In this document: one piece after another, positions 24,098 to 32,503 of the stretch
Position numbering within the stretch: the first letter of the stretch is position 1
Layout of the letters: each line of letters starts with the position of its first letter
The notes under the pieces: generated by a model
What the model was told of the DNA's origin: nothing
Seen by the model: only the letters and a program-made list of their open reading frames with translations
The model's database searches: none
DNA from: Pseudomonas chlororaphis
GTDB taxonomy: Bacteria; Pseudomonadota; Gammaproteobacteria; Pseudomonadales; Pseudomonadaceae
Direction of reading: 5' to 3'
Assembly (NCBI RefSeq): GCF_003731765.1
Contig: NZ_MOAL01000008.1
Location: 248,001-312,000 of the forward strand
DNA length: 64,000 nt
Made by a program: the position numbers and the translations under genes

Positions 24098-26410
24098 TTA
24101 AACGTGTGCGGGGTCGAACAACTGGCGGGCGGTCGCCTGCCGGCTGTATTCGTCGAACTGAAAGCGCAGATAGGGCTCCAGCTCACGGGCCAGTTGGGCG
24201 GGGTCTTTGACATCCCCCTGGACCGAGATCGACAGGTAGGGCGCGAAGCTGAATTGCTGCTCAAGCACCGGCGCTGCCTGTGACGCGAACGACTGCGGCG
24301 GGTTAATCGTGGCCAGTGTCGATGCAGAGGGCGACGGAGTCTCCATCGAACGCACCACCTGCCCCATCATCAAGGGTGTCTCGCGTGGCTTGAACGATTT
24401 GGCGATGTCGCCCATGACCGGCGGGATCGTCTGCCCAGCATTGGCCATCATCAGCGGGCCGGCTGCGGGCAGCCTCTTGAGCGACTCATCAGAGCCGAAC
24501 ATCTTTTTACCCAAGGCACCGCCCAAGGCAGAACCGCCCAAGGCACCGAACGCCCCCCCGATCAAACCACCAATCACTGTTCCAATCACCGGCACCGCGG
24601 AGCCAATGGCGGCACCCGCAGCGGCACCGGCCAGGGTCCCGGCGAGATTGCCTGCCGCCTCGCCATAGCCCTCAGCTTTTTCATCCTGGGTCTTGGCGTT
24701 CTGGTAAACATCCGCCACCTGGAAACCGGCGCTGATCACCGAGAGCAGCGAGCCCCCCCTGAATCCCTTCGCCACGGATGCGGCGTCTTTCAGCGCAGTG
24801 CCCGGCACTCCGGGCGCAGTGGCACCCTTGGGCAGTTTCTCCAGACCACTGGGCGTCAGAGGGTTCTTCAATCCACCTGCCCCCTTCGAACGGCTGTTGC
24901 CAGAGTTGCCAGTCTGGCCACGAGCGCCACCTCGGGGACTTTTGCGCCTCCCACGGCTCCTACGGCGCTTGTTGTCTGCACAGCAACCAACCGTTGACTG
25001 AACACAGCCCAGCCCCCCCGCCTTGCTCGCTGACACCCGCTTTGCCACCTCGGGGTCGATCTTCAAAGACCCCCGGAGGACATTGAGCAGGCCCTTGCCA
25101 AGGGTGTACGCGGCCATCAGGTTTTTTATCGCGACAAAGCCAACACCCACGGCCGCCAGCCCTAGCACTAACGGAGGAGCCGCCCCCGCCAGTTCAGTCA
25201 GTTTGCCGACCACCAGGGTGATGCCTTTGGCCACCTGATCCGTGGCGGGGCGCAAGGCCTCTCCAATGGCCAGCATGCCGTTGTCGACCGCTTGCTCGGT
25301 TTCAGCCCACAACTGCTTGGAGAGTTGCCGGCGCTGGGCGAGGTTCTCGTCGAGAGCGCCCGAAGCACTCAACGAACGCTTGCTCAACGCCTCATAACGC
25401 TCCCGGCTCTGCGAGTCAGTCAGAGCAGCGGCCTTGAGCGCATCGCCAGTGCCGAGTTTTTCTATCCAGTTATTCAACTGGCTGGCGGCCTCATCGGGAC
25501 TACCACCCGTACTCATCTGCACTTGCAGCATCGACCCCAACTGGCTCACCGCCTGCATGCCGGTAAGCCCTCCCGCGCTCGCGCTCTTGAGCAGCGCCGG
25601 CAGCAGACGGGCCATATCGGCCGCCTCGAAGTTGCCCTCCTGCCCCTGCAGGGCGATGGCCTCCAGGGCGCTCTCCATGACCTTGGGATCGTCGATCTTG
25701 GCTTGCAACTCCAGGGCCCGCATCAGATTCGCGGTGTTTTCGGCACTTGCGCCCTGGCCCACCGCAAACTTCGCCGCCAGCGGGGCATAGCCCTGGGCCT
25801 TGTCCAGCGACATACCATTGACGAGCATCTTGCTCACCAGCCCGGCCACCTCGTTGCGGCCCATTCCCGTGTCTTTCGCCGCCTGCATGACGGATTGACT
25901 CAACTGCGCTTCCCGGGGCGTGTTGGCAACATTGGCCTTGATCGCCATGTCACGGATAAGCGCCTGATAATCGGCACTGACCTTGACCGGAGCTTTCAGT
26001 GTGTCGACACCGATCTTGGCCCAACCATAAGCCGCCTTGAGGTCGGTCTTGCCCTGATCGATCTGCTGCTGCCCACGGGCCTTAAGCTCTGAACCACGAG
26101 CCACTGCGCCCAGGGCCTGATACTCCTCACGCAGTTGATGGACCAGGACACCCTGCTTGCGCAGCCCATTCCGGTTGTTTTCCAGACTGCGCCACAACCC
26201 GGCGGCGGAAGCAGCGCCACGATCGTGAGCCTTTTGCCATGCGTCCTGCAGACGCAAGGTTTCACCAATGGTTTTTTCCAACACCCTGGCATTGTTGCCT
26301 TGCGCTTCCAGTTTTTTGATCCGGTCTTCCACCGTCTTGAAGGCGGCGTCCAACGTCGAACTGACGGCAGCACCAATCACCACCAGCCCTGATACCAGTT
26401 TGCTCGCCAT
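24098..26410 (-). CDS. Tail tape measure gpT of P2-like tailocin
   Basis: 770-residue tape measure. Start MASKLVSGLVVIGAAVSSTL, long coiled coil to about residue 130, the conserved TMP core (KVSADYQALIRDMAIKANVA; TGMGRNEVAGLVSKMLVNGM; EASQLNNWIEK-type segments), hydrophobic helices near 400-440, an Arg/Gly-rich linker near 475-510, then a glycine-zipper stretch (AGAAAGAAIGSAVPVIGTVI) near 620-660. About 0.15 nm per residue predicts a tail near 115 nm, the size of R-type pyocins. Confidence 0.9.
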   Translation of the reverse strand: MASKLVSGLVVIGAAVSSTLDAAFKTVEDRIKKLEAQGNNARVLEKTIGETLRLQDAWQKAHDRGAASAAGLWRSLENNRNGLRKQGVLVHQLREEYQALGAVARGSELKARGQQQIDQGKTDLKAAYGWAKIGVDTLKAPVKVSADYQALIRDMAIKANVANTPREAQLSQSVMQAAKDTGMGRNEVAGLVSKMLVNGMSLDKAQGYAPLAAKFAVGQGASAENTANLMRALELQAKIDDPKVMESALEAIALQGQEGNFEAADMARLLPALLKSASAGGLTGMQAVSQLGSMLQVQMSTGGSPDEAASQLNNWIEKLGTGDALKAAALTDSQSRERYEALSKRSLSASGALDENLAQRRQLSKQLWAETEQAVDNGMLAIGEALRPATDQVAKGITLVVGKLTELAGAAPPLVLGLAAVGVGFVAIKNLMAAYTLGKGLLNVLRGSLKIDPEVAKRVSASKAGGLGCVQSTVGCCADNKRRRSRGRRKSPRGGARGQTGNSGNSRSKGAGGLKNPLTPSGLEKLPKGATAPGVPGTALKDAASVAKGFRGGSLLSVISAGFQVADVYQNAKTQDEKAEGYGEAAGNLAGTLAGAAAGAAIGSAVPVIGTVIGGLIGGAFGALGGSALGGALGKKMFGSDESLKRLPAAGPLMMANAGQTIPPVMGDIAKSFKPRETPLMMGQVVRSMETPSPSASTLATINPPQSFASQAAPVLEQQFSFAPYLSISVQGDVKDPAQLARELEPYLRFQFDEYSRQATARQLFDPAHV

Positions 26411-26439
26411 CTGCTACTCCTGATCCTGCGGTGAAGGGC

Positions 26440-26553
26440 TCAATCCGTGAGCCACCAGACCATGTCGCTAAAGCGCATGGTCATGATCTCCTCGGCGGAA
26501 AAATGCAGCTCGCTGGCGAGCCGCTTCGCCGCCATCTTCATCACCGCCGGGTC
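26440..26553 (-). CDS. Frameshift-encoded E' extension of P2-like tail assembly chaperone
   Basis: 37 codons plus stop entered by a +1 shift at the end of the gpE gene (26552-26857). It reads DPAVMKMAAKRLASEL then HFSAEEIMTMRFSDMVWWLT, with the aromatic WW ending common in E' domains. Joined to E it gives 138 residues. No good separate ribosome site is seen; internal ATGs at the start of this frame remain an alternative. Confidence 0.7.
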   Translation of the reverse strand, partial: DPAVMKMAAKRLASELHFSAEEIMTMRFSDMVWWLTD

Positions 26554-26557
26554 AAAG
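26551..26557 (-). promoter_or_regulatory. Candidate programmed +1 frameshift site CTT TGA C
   Basis: The last sense codon and stop of gpE are CTT TGA followed by C, the same heptanucleotide that drives +1 frameshifting in release factor 2 (prfB). A +1 slip from CTT to TTT makes the next codon GAC and enters the E' frame. The upstream bases GACGAG provide only weak Shine-Dalgarno-like pairing. Confidence 0.65.
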
Positions 26558-26857
26558 CTCGTCGTCTTGCACCAGGCGAAAATAACCGGCCTGCAGGCGC
26601 TGGTAGTCCTTGAGGGCCATGCCCTCCAGGTCCTTGGCGCTGATCTCGGCCAGGCTGGCAAACAGGATCAGCTCGCGCTGCTCATCGTCGCCAGCGGCCG
26701 CCGCATTGGCCGCACGCACATCGCGCACGGTCGGGGCTCGCAGCGTGACCTTGTCGCAGACCACGCCATTCATCTCCACCGGTTTGCTGAGGCTGACAGC
26801 GACGCTGTCGCTGCCGAGGATCATCCAGTCCGGGACTTTTTTCAGTGCTTGAGACAT
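26552..26857 (-). CDS. Tail assembly chaperone gpE of P2-like tailocin
   Basis: 101-residue P2 gpE-type chaperone (MSQALKKVPDWMILGSDSVA; VTLRAPTVRDVRAANAAAAG; ELILFASLAEISAKDLEGMA). It solubilises the tape measure before tube assembly. The last codon is CTT before TGA C, see the separate entry; the alternative product adds 37 residues. Sits between tube and tape measure genes as in P2 and R2 pyocin. Confidence 0.9.
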   Translation of the reverse strand: MSQALKKVPDWMILGSDSVAVSLSKPVEMNGVVCDKVTLRAPTVRDVRAANAAAAGDDEQRELILFASLAEISAKDLEGMALKDYQRLQAGYFRLVQDDEL

Positions 26858-26869
26858 CGGAAGTTTTCC

Positions 26870-27379
26870 TTACAGGCCCAGGGCCGAGCGTTGAGTGGCG
26901 AGTTGGTCGACGCCGTTGATCACGCGCTTCATGCCCAGTGCATCGATCTCATAGATCAGGCGACCGTCCACTTCGAGCTTGTAGTACGTCAGGGCCACGT
27001 TGTGCTTGATCTCGGCCTTGTCGCCGGATTTCCAGTCGCCCATGTCGACCTCCTTGAGCAGCCCGCGCAGGGTCACGATCACCGGGGTGACCTTGCCCTT
27101 GAGCCCCTTGAAGGCGCCACGGAACACGCCGTTGAAGCCGGTGCTGTCTGCCAGGCCGAAGAGTTTCAGCGACTCACGGCGCACACCGGTGGTGCTGAAC
27201 GCGGCCTCTTGTTTCTCCATGCCCATGTCCAGTTCCACCGCCACGTCCATGCCGCCGACACGATGCTCCTCGGTCTTGAGGGTCAACTTGGGCAGGGTCA
27301 GGCTCGGCACGTCGCCTTGAAAGCTGATGCCATCGACGAACAGGTTCATGTTCGCCAGGGTTTCGGGAATCATTGCCAT
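26870..27379 (-). CDS. Major tail tube protein FII of P2-like tailocin
   Basis: 169-residue P2 FII-family tube protein (MAMIPETLANMNLFVDGISF; GDVPSLTLPKLTLKTEEHRV; GGMDVAVELDMGMEKQEAAF; EIDALGMKRVINGVDQLATQ). It forms the inner tube that is driven through the target envelope and depolarises the cell. Twelve bases downstream of the sheath gene. Confidence 0.96.
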   Translation of the reverse strand: MAMIPETLANMNLFVDGISFQGDVPSLTLPKLTLKTEEHRVGGMDVAVELDMGMEKQEAAFSTTGVRRESLKLFGLADSTGFNGVFRGAFKGLKGKVTPVIVTLRGLLKEVDMGDWKSGDKAEIKHNVALTYYKLEVDGRLIYEIDALGMKRVINGVDQLATQRSALGL

Positions 27380-27391
27380 TGCTACTGCTCC

Positions 27392-28558
27392 TTAAGCGGT
27401 TTGTTCGATGACTTCGGTCAGCCACTGGTTGGTGACCTCGACGCGGAAGTTCGGGTTTTCGGCAGGCGGTACGTCGGTGAAACGAATGTTCCAGTACACC
27501 TTGCCCTGCTCCAGCTGGCTGGCGGTGTTCAACTCGGTGTCGGCGTAGACCTCGAAATTGATGATCGCGCCCTGGTTCTTCAGGTCGCGCATAAACGCCT
27601 GCAGGCCTTCGGTCACGTCCTTGACGTAGGTCGCGGTGATGGAGCGGTCGACCGCCCATTTGTGGCCGTAGAGGATCGCGTCCATCACGATGTCCAGGGT
27701 CCGCACGCGGGTGACAAACGCCCACTTCGGATCGCTCGACAGCGTGCGGTTGCCCCACAGGCGGAAGCCCGCATCACGAATGATGGTGGTGATGTTGGCG
27801 TTGTTCAGCAGGTTGGCGCGGCAGGTTTCATCACCGTCCAGGAACTCGATGGAGCGGGTGGTGCCGGTGATGCCGACAAACTCTTTGTTCGACGGCGAGG
27901 CCCAGAAGCCGTACTCGTTGTCGGTCCAGGCAAACAGGCCCGCGACCCAGGCCGAGGCCGGCGCATCGACGGTGGCGCTGTCACCGGCGTCCCAGTACTG
28001 AACACCCGGGTCCACCATGAACGCGCGCTTGGCGCCGAAGTTCTTGGCGTACGCCATGGCTGCTTCATCGGTAGTGTTGGGGCCATCGAGAATCGCCAGG
28101 CCGCGCAGCTTATCGGCCAATGCCACCAGCGCGGTGCCGACCGCCAGGGTCGAACTGTGCTTGGGGGTGACCAGCAGACGTGGCTGCGCATTGAAGCGGC
28201 TCTTGCCGTCCAGCAGCGCCTGCAGACCGGTGCGCTTGCCGTCGGCCAGCACGCCGCCGATGATCGCCGAGGTCTGCTGGGCCGCGTCCTCGACCTTCTC
28301 CACGCCACAGGCGACGATCACCGCCTTGGCACGTTGATAGATGGCCTGGCAGGCCTTGGTGATCGCCGCATCCGGGCCCCAGGCGGCAATCGCCTCACGC
28401 TCGTTGGTGATCAGCAGCAGGTCGTTGAACTTGGCACTGAAGGTCGGGCCTTCGGTGAAGGTATCCACCAGGCCAATGATCGAAGACGTCGGCAGCGAAA
28501 TGGTGCGTGCGCCGGTGTCCACGTTGGTAACGGTAACGCCGTGGAAAAAACCACTCAT
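27392..28558 (-). CDS. Tail sheath protein FI of P2-like tailocin
   Basis: 388-residue P2 FI-family contractile sheath (MSGFFHGVTVTNVDTGARTI; SSIIGLVDTFTEGPTFSAKF; LGLAILDGPNTTDEAAMAYA-type segment; WAFVTRVRTLDIVMDAILYG; WLTEVIEQTA end). Length matches R2 pyocin sheath. Preceded by CTGGAG and by an intrinsic terminator at 28575-28602, so sheath and tube may have a separately adjusted transcript level. Confidence 0.96.
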   Translation of the reverse strand: MSGFFHGVTVTNVDTGARTISLPTSSIIGLVDTFTEGPTFSAKFNDLLLITNEREAIAAWGPDAAITKACQAIYQRAKAVIVACGVEKVEDAAQQTSAIIGGVLADGKRTGLQALLDGKSRFNAQPRLLVTPKHSSTLAVGTALVALADKLRGLAILDGPNTTDEAAMAYAKNFGAKRAFMVDPGVQYWDAGDSATVDAPASAWVAGLFAWTDNEYGFWASPSNKEFVGITGTTRSIEFLDGDETCRANLLNNANITTIIRDAGFRLWGNRTLSSDPKWAFVTRVRTLDIVMDAILYGHKWAVDRSITATYVKDVTEGLQAFMRDLKNQGAIINFEVYADTELNTASQLEQGKVYWNIRFTDVPPAENPNFRVEVTNQWLTEVIEQTA

Positions 28559-28574
28559 GGATAAACTCCAGACA

Positions 28575-28602
28575 TGAAAAAGCCCCGGGTAAAGGGGGCT
28601 GT
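28575..28602 (-). terminator. Terminator-like hairpin before sheath gene
   Basis: Stem AGCCCC/GGGGCT (28581-28586 with 28595-28600) with TTTTTC following on the minus strand, ending just upstream of the FI ribosome site. Confidence 0.65.
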
Positions 28603-28622
28603 GAGGGTGTGGGTGAAGGGGA

Positions 28623-28656
28623 AAAGAAAACGCCCCGTCGGTGCGGGGCGTTTATT
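28623..28656 (-). terminator. Intrinsic terminator, 34-nt repeat copy 1
   Basis: Stem ACGCCCCG/CGGGGCGT (28630-28637 with 28644-28651) followed on the minus strand by TTTTCTTTTC; overlaps the TAA of the fibre chaperone gene. 33 of 34 bases match 10486-10519. Confidence 0.8.
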
Positions 28657-29086
28657 GGGTTGAGTTGGCGAGCCAAGGCGGCGAAGGCGGCCTTTGCTCG
28701 GGATTGGGAAATGCCGAGGACTGAGGCCAGTCGCGCAAGGCCTGCATGTGCAGCAACAGCTCTTTGAACTGATCGCCGCTGAGCGTGGGCTGTACCTCGA
28801 TCTCCAACTGGTCGCGGTGGCGATCACGTAGCGCGACAGCAGCGACCAACGCAAGATCGCGCCACTGACGTTCCTGCTCAGCAAGCGCGGCTTCGGTCGG
28901 GGGCGGAGGATCAATCAGGATCGGTTGGCCATCCGCGTCGTGCGAACGTACCTTGCCGGGTGCTGGGCTCGCGATCACCTCCAAGTAAATCGCTTCGGCT
29001 ATCTCAACCACATCCGCCGGCATGTCCTTGCCGTGTAAGGCCGTCAGATACGTGCAACCTGTAGAAACGCTATAAAACCTTGCCAT
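28652..29086 (-). CDS. Tail fibre assembly chaperone (gpG-like) of P2-like tailocin
   Basis: 144-residue protein with the usual fibre-chaperone layout: N-terminal domain binding the fibre tip (MARFYSVSTGCTYLTALHGK), then PPPPTEAALAEQERQWRDLA and a helical C-terminus. It directly follows the fibre gene, as gpG follows gpH in P2. The chaperone is specific for its fibre C-terminus, so the two probably move as one cassette. Confidence 0.82.
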   Translation of the reverse strand: MARFYSVSTGCTYLTALHGKDMPADVVEIAEAIYLEVIASPAPGKVRSHDADGQPILIDPPPPTEAALAEQERQWRDLALVAAVALRDRHRDQLEIEVQPTLSGDQFKELLLHMQALRDWPQSSAFPNPEQRPPSPPWLANSTQ

Positions 29087-29098
29087 AGAACCCCCTAT

Positions 29099-31018
29099 TT
29101 AGTTGCCCCAGGAAAACCAGTAAGCGCCCATCGTGCCGCCGTTCGAACCGTCATGTACGAGCGTTGCGCCGGTTTTAGTTGGGCTCGCGAAGTACCAGGA
29201 GCTTGTACCGCCAGACACGGCCGTTGCACGGTTACCCACCACAACCCCACCCAAGCACGAACCAGGGAAAGCGAGAGTAAACGACAGCGGGACGACGGTA
29301 TCAACGGCCACTACGGGAATAACCCCCCACTGGAAAATTACCCCGCCCAGCCAGGTAGGGAACGCAATGTATCCATTCTCAGCCAGGCTGATGGCGAACC
29401 CCTTGCGGGCCTTCTTCGGGGTCAGCATTACCAGATCATTAGCGCCGTCTAGCATCTGCACATCGCTGGCCACCTTTGCCGTTCCCCGATTGGTCTCAGT
29501 CGCCTGAACGGTTACTGCTGCAAGAGCGGCCACGTCGATGTTTCCCTGGTTGATAGGCGCATTCCAGGCCTTGATGCACCACACAACAGCAAGGTTGCGG
29601 GGGCGAGCTTGACCAGCGGCGTCTGCAATCGTGCTTGTAGTGGACGCTGACGCGTGCCAGACGCTGCTGCGGGGATAGTTAGCCGCTACAAGGGGATCAA
29701 GCCCAAACTCCTCAAGCAGTCCAGTGTCCGGCGCGGTATGGCCTAGACCTCCCGTATAGGTAGCGGACACCGTCGGATCAAATGCCTGCAAGCTACCCTT
29801 TTGCCAACTACCGAGGGTTCGCCCTGGGTCCACCCCGCGACCATGGTCCCAGCCGCGCAGGAACTCGCCCCGCGAATCCGGCAAGCGGAAGTCACCGGCA
29901 ACCTCGTCGCCCTTGTTGAAGGTAGTGCCCAGGTACGCGGCTAGATCGGGATACTCTGCAATGCTCAGCGGACGGCCATCGGCCTCAAAGAAGCCCGCAG
30001 GAACGGTCCCCTTGGGAAACGCCACCATCGAGCCCACTGGCAATGACGAAGCCTGAGCCACCAGCATCTGGATCTCAGCCTTGGTGTAGGTGTCGGTGAT
30101 ACCGTGCCCGACCAGCGTGGTCGGGTTGGTACCGGCGATCACCCGGCCGTATTTGTCGACCGTGACGTTGGCGTAGGAACCGGCGCTGATGCCCGTCCGG
30201 CCCACGGCCATTTCAAAAGCCAGGGCCGTGGTGCCGAGGACAATTGGCCCATCGGTGACCAACTGCCAGACGCTGTCGCCGTTGACTGTGCCCTTCTCGA
30301 TGCTGACAAACAGCCCGGGGGTCACTTCCAGGCTGCTGTCGGCGTCCGTCGCGCGCTTCCAGGCACCGGCCGACGCCACATACAGCCCGTTGTCCTTGGC
30401 CTGGGTCTGGTTTTTCACCAGCACCCGGGCATCGGCCGGCAGCAGCACACCGTCGACGGTCAACAAGCCGCTCAAGGCGATATTGGCCGTGGTGGCCACC
30501 AGCGCCGAGTGTTTGAAGTCCAGTTTGGCCAGGGCTTCGATCACCGCGTTATCGACGTAATCCCGGGTTGCCAGTACCACCGCCGGGTCGATTTTCAGCA
30601 CGATCTGCGCCGTGTTGGACACGATGAAGTTCATGCGGATCACTTGCGTCTTGCCCGTGCCTTGGGCCAGCAAGGGCTTGAAGCTCGGCGCGCAATTGGC
30701 CACCGCCACCATGTCGCCGTCGGCATCGTAGAGCGCGATTTCACGGATCCAGCGACCACCGGCATCGGCCGGAATCACTTGCTCGGTGACCACCACGTTC
30801 GGGTTGGCCGGGTCGGTACGCACCTGGTTGACCGGTGCGCGGCGCCATTCGTTGATCAGCCTGGTTTGGCTGCGCAGCGGAATCGGATCGGTGCCATTGG
30901 CATCGCCGACCGCCATTTCCGTGAAAGTCCAGGGAAGGCCCAACGCCGTGGCATTGGCCTGTTTCGCCTCGCCCACGGCCGTGAGAATGGCAAAGAACTG
31001 ACTGTTTGAATCAATCAT
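29099..31018 (-). CDS. Tail fibre protein gpH-like of P2-like tailocin
   Basis: 639-residue fibre. The N-terminal phage tail fibre domain (MIDSNSQFFAILTAVGEAKQ; LRSQTRLINEWRRAPVNQV; AGGRWIREIALYDADGDMVA) docks to gpI/gpJ. A shaft with the repeat segment VLVKNQTQAKDNGLYVASAG follows, then the collar domain (LPVGSMVAFPKGTVPAGFFE; DSRGEFLRGWDHGRGVDPGR), RPRNLAVVWCIKAWNAPINQ, and a unique receptor-binding end. It decides which strains are killed. Coupled to gpI by a 4-base overlap. Confidence 0.92.
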   Translation of the reverse strand: MIDSNSQFFAILTAVGEAKQANATALGLPWTFTEMAVGDANGTDPIPLRSQTRLINEWRRAPVNQVRTDPANPNVVVTEQVIPADAGGRWIREIALYDADGDMVAVANCAPSFKPLLAQGTGKTQVIRMNFIVSNTAQIVLKIDPAVVLATRDYVDNAVIEALAKLDFKHSALVATTANIALSGLLTVDGVLLPADARVLVKNQTQAKDNGLYVASAGAWKRATDADSSLEVTPGLFVSIEKGTVNGDSVWQLVTDGPIVLGTTALAFEMAVGRTGISAGSYANVTVDKYGRVIAGTNPTTLVGHGITDTYTKAEIQMLVAQASSLPVGSMVAFPKGTVPAGFFEADGRPLSIAEYPDLAAYLGTTFNKGDEVAGDFRLPDSRGEFLRGWDHGRGVDPGRTLGSWQKGSLQAFDPTVSATYTGGLGHTAPDTGLLEEFGLDPLVAANYPRSSVWHASASTTSTIADAAGQARPRNLAVVWCIKAWNAPINQGNIDVAALAAVTVQATETNRGTAKVASDVQMLDGANDLVMLTPKKARKGFAISLAENGYIAFPTWLGGVIFQWGVIPVVAVDTVVPLSFTLAFPGSCLGGVVVGNRATAVSGGTSSWYFASPTKTGATLVHDGSNGGTMGAYWFSWGN

Positions 31019-31620
31019 AAGTACACGTCCAGAGTGTCAATTTCATCAATGCACATGACCTGGCCATAGCGGCCGGTCACTTCGATATCGCGGGAGCTGG
31101 GCGGGTAAACGTCGATCACTTCACCCTCACCCACATAGGCGCCAAAGCCAATCACGCCAGTGGTTTCCAGGCTGATGGCCAGGCCACTCATGTGCCGACT
31201 GAGCGGCTTGGCGTCGTCGATCAGCCGGGTCAGCTCCTGGTACATTTCCTCGCTGATGCCGGTGTCCAGCACCCCGACCTTGAGGGCGAAGGTGGCAGGA
31301 TCGCCTTCGGGCACCGTCTGCCACCACTCGACCACGTCGATCAGGTAGCCCAGGGGCTCGACTGCCCGGCGCAAGGCACCGATGGTGCCCTTGCGCTCAT
31401 GGATGAAGAACGAGGCGCGGATGGCGTTGCGCTTGACCGACTCGGACCAGCGCGGGTCCCAACGGTCCACCGACCAGGCCCAGGCCAGCTGGGGCAACAG
31501 ATGCACCGGGCAGGTCGTGGGGTTGTAGAGGGTGCGCAGCAGGATGCTGGTGTCGCCGGTGTTCGCGGCCTCAAGGGCGCGCTCCAGCGGCGTGCTGTTG
31601 ATCGGCAGTAGGCTGGTCAT
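31015..31620 (-). CDS. Baseplate wedge protein gpI of P2-like tailocin
   Basis: 201-residue phage tail protein I family member (MTSLLPINSTPLERALEAAN; TCPVHLLPQLAWAWSVDRWD; NAIRASFFIHERKGTIGALR; VEWWQTVPEGDPATFALKVG). It joins gpJ to the fibre. Order J-I-H matches P2 and R2 pyocin. Confidence 0.95.
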   Translation of the reverse strand: MTSLLPINSTPLERALEAANTGDTSILLRTLYNPTTCPVHLLPQLAWAWSVDRWDPRWSESVKRNAIRASFFIHERKGTIGALRRAVEPLGYLIDVVEWWQTVPEGDPATFALKVGVLDTGISEEMYQELTRLIDDAKPLSRHMSGLAISLETTGVIGFGAYVGEGEVIDVYPPSSRDIEVTGRYGQVMCIDEIDTLDVYL

Positions 31621-31621
31621 A

Positions 31622-32503
31622 TCAGCCCCCCAACGTGACGCTGTAGCCGATGCAGTAAGCCGCCTGGGCCGGTGTGGGAGCGAGGTCCTGCCAATCCGTC
31701 AGCTCAACCCGGGCCACACCGGCGACGTGCAACTGGGCGTCGATGGCCGATCGCGCCACCTCGATGCCGAGCCGTCGTCGCGGGTTGATCCAGGCCGCCA
31801 GCTTGCGTTCGGCTTCGGCCTGGGCCGCGTCACTTTCCGGCCCAGGCCCCTTCATGTGCAGCACCGCATCGATGCGATAGGGCAGTACCTGGGCACTCTG
31901 TACCGTGACCCGATCCCCCAGCGGCCGCACATCTTCGTCGTTAAGGGCCGCCGCGACATTCGCCAGCAGCTCGGGGCTCGCCGTGCCATCGCCCTCCAGG
32001 CTCAGCACCGTGACGGTCACCCGGGCTGGCGACGGACTTTGCGCCTCGGCATCGGCAACCAGGGCAGAGGCGTTGCGTGCATGCAGGATGTAACTGTTGC
32101 GCGGCCCTGCCGTGGTCAGCCCTTCGTAGGCCAGTTGGATGCGTTCACGCAGAGCGTCGTCCGATTCCTTGACCTCAGCAACAGGTGGCACCGCCTGCAG
32201 GTCCTCGACCTGGATCACCAAACGCTGCAGATTGACGTTGGCCGCCAAGTGATCCAGGTCGGAGCCCTGGGCATGGGCCAACAGCAGCGCCTTGGCCGCG
32301 TCGTTGACCCGGGCCCGGAGCAGCATGTCCCCGTAGGCGGCCAGCTCCAGCTGTTTGGTGACCGGGTCGCTCTCCAGGTTGGCGGTCCAGTTGTCGCCCA
32401 TGTGCTGACGAAAGGTCGTCAGTTTGCCTTGATACAGCGCCTCGAAATCGAGGCTTTCCAGCACCTGCGGCGCCGGCAATGCCGACAAATCCAACATGCT
32501 CAT
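31622..32503 (-). CDS. Baseplate wedge protein gpJ of P2-like tailocin
   Basis: 293-residue baseplate J-like protein (MSMLDLSALPAPQVLESLDF; LAAYGDMLLRARVNDAAKAL; QGSDLDHLAANVNLQRLVIQ; RERIQLAYEGLTTAGPRNSY). It triggers baseplate rearrangement on contact. Start overlaps the gpW stop by 4 bases. Confidence 0.95.
   Translation of the reverse strand: MSMLDLSALPAPQVLESLDFEALYQGKLTTFRQHMGDNWTANLESDPVTKQLELAAYGDMLLRARVNDAAKALLLAHAQGSDLDHLAANVNLQRLVIQVEDLQAVPPVAEVKESDDALRERIQLAYEGLTTAGPRNSYILHARNASALVADAEAQSPSPARVTVTVLSLEGDGTASPELLANVAAALNDEDVRPLGDRVTVQSAQVLPYRIDAVLHMKGPGPESDAAQAEAERKLAAWINPRRRLGIEVARSAIDAQLHVAGVARVELTDWQDLAPTPAQAAYCIGYSVTLGG

Noticed and set aside
24880..25025. Possible pair of compensating frameshifts in the P2-like tape measure (G7 and G5 runs, alternate frame Ala/Val-rich)
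   Set aside because: The annotated frame gives an Arg/Gly-rich linker, which is common in Pseudomonas tape measures, and the gene is open throughout; only read-level data or alignment could revive this.
26447..28564. 705-codon plus-strand frame opposite sheath, tube and chaperone genes
   Set aside because: Antisense mirror of high-GC coding DNA; His/Gln/Asp-rich composition typical of shadow frames, while the minus strand has clear phage proteins.
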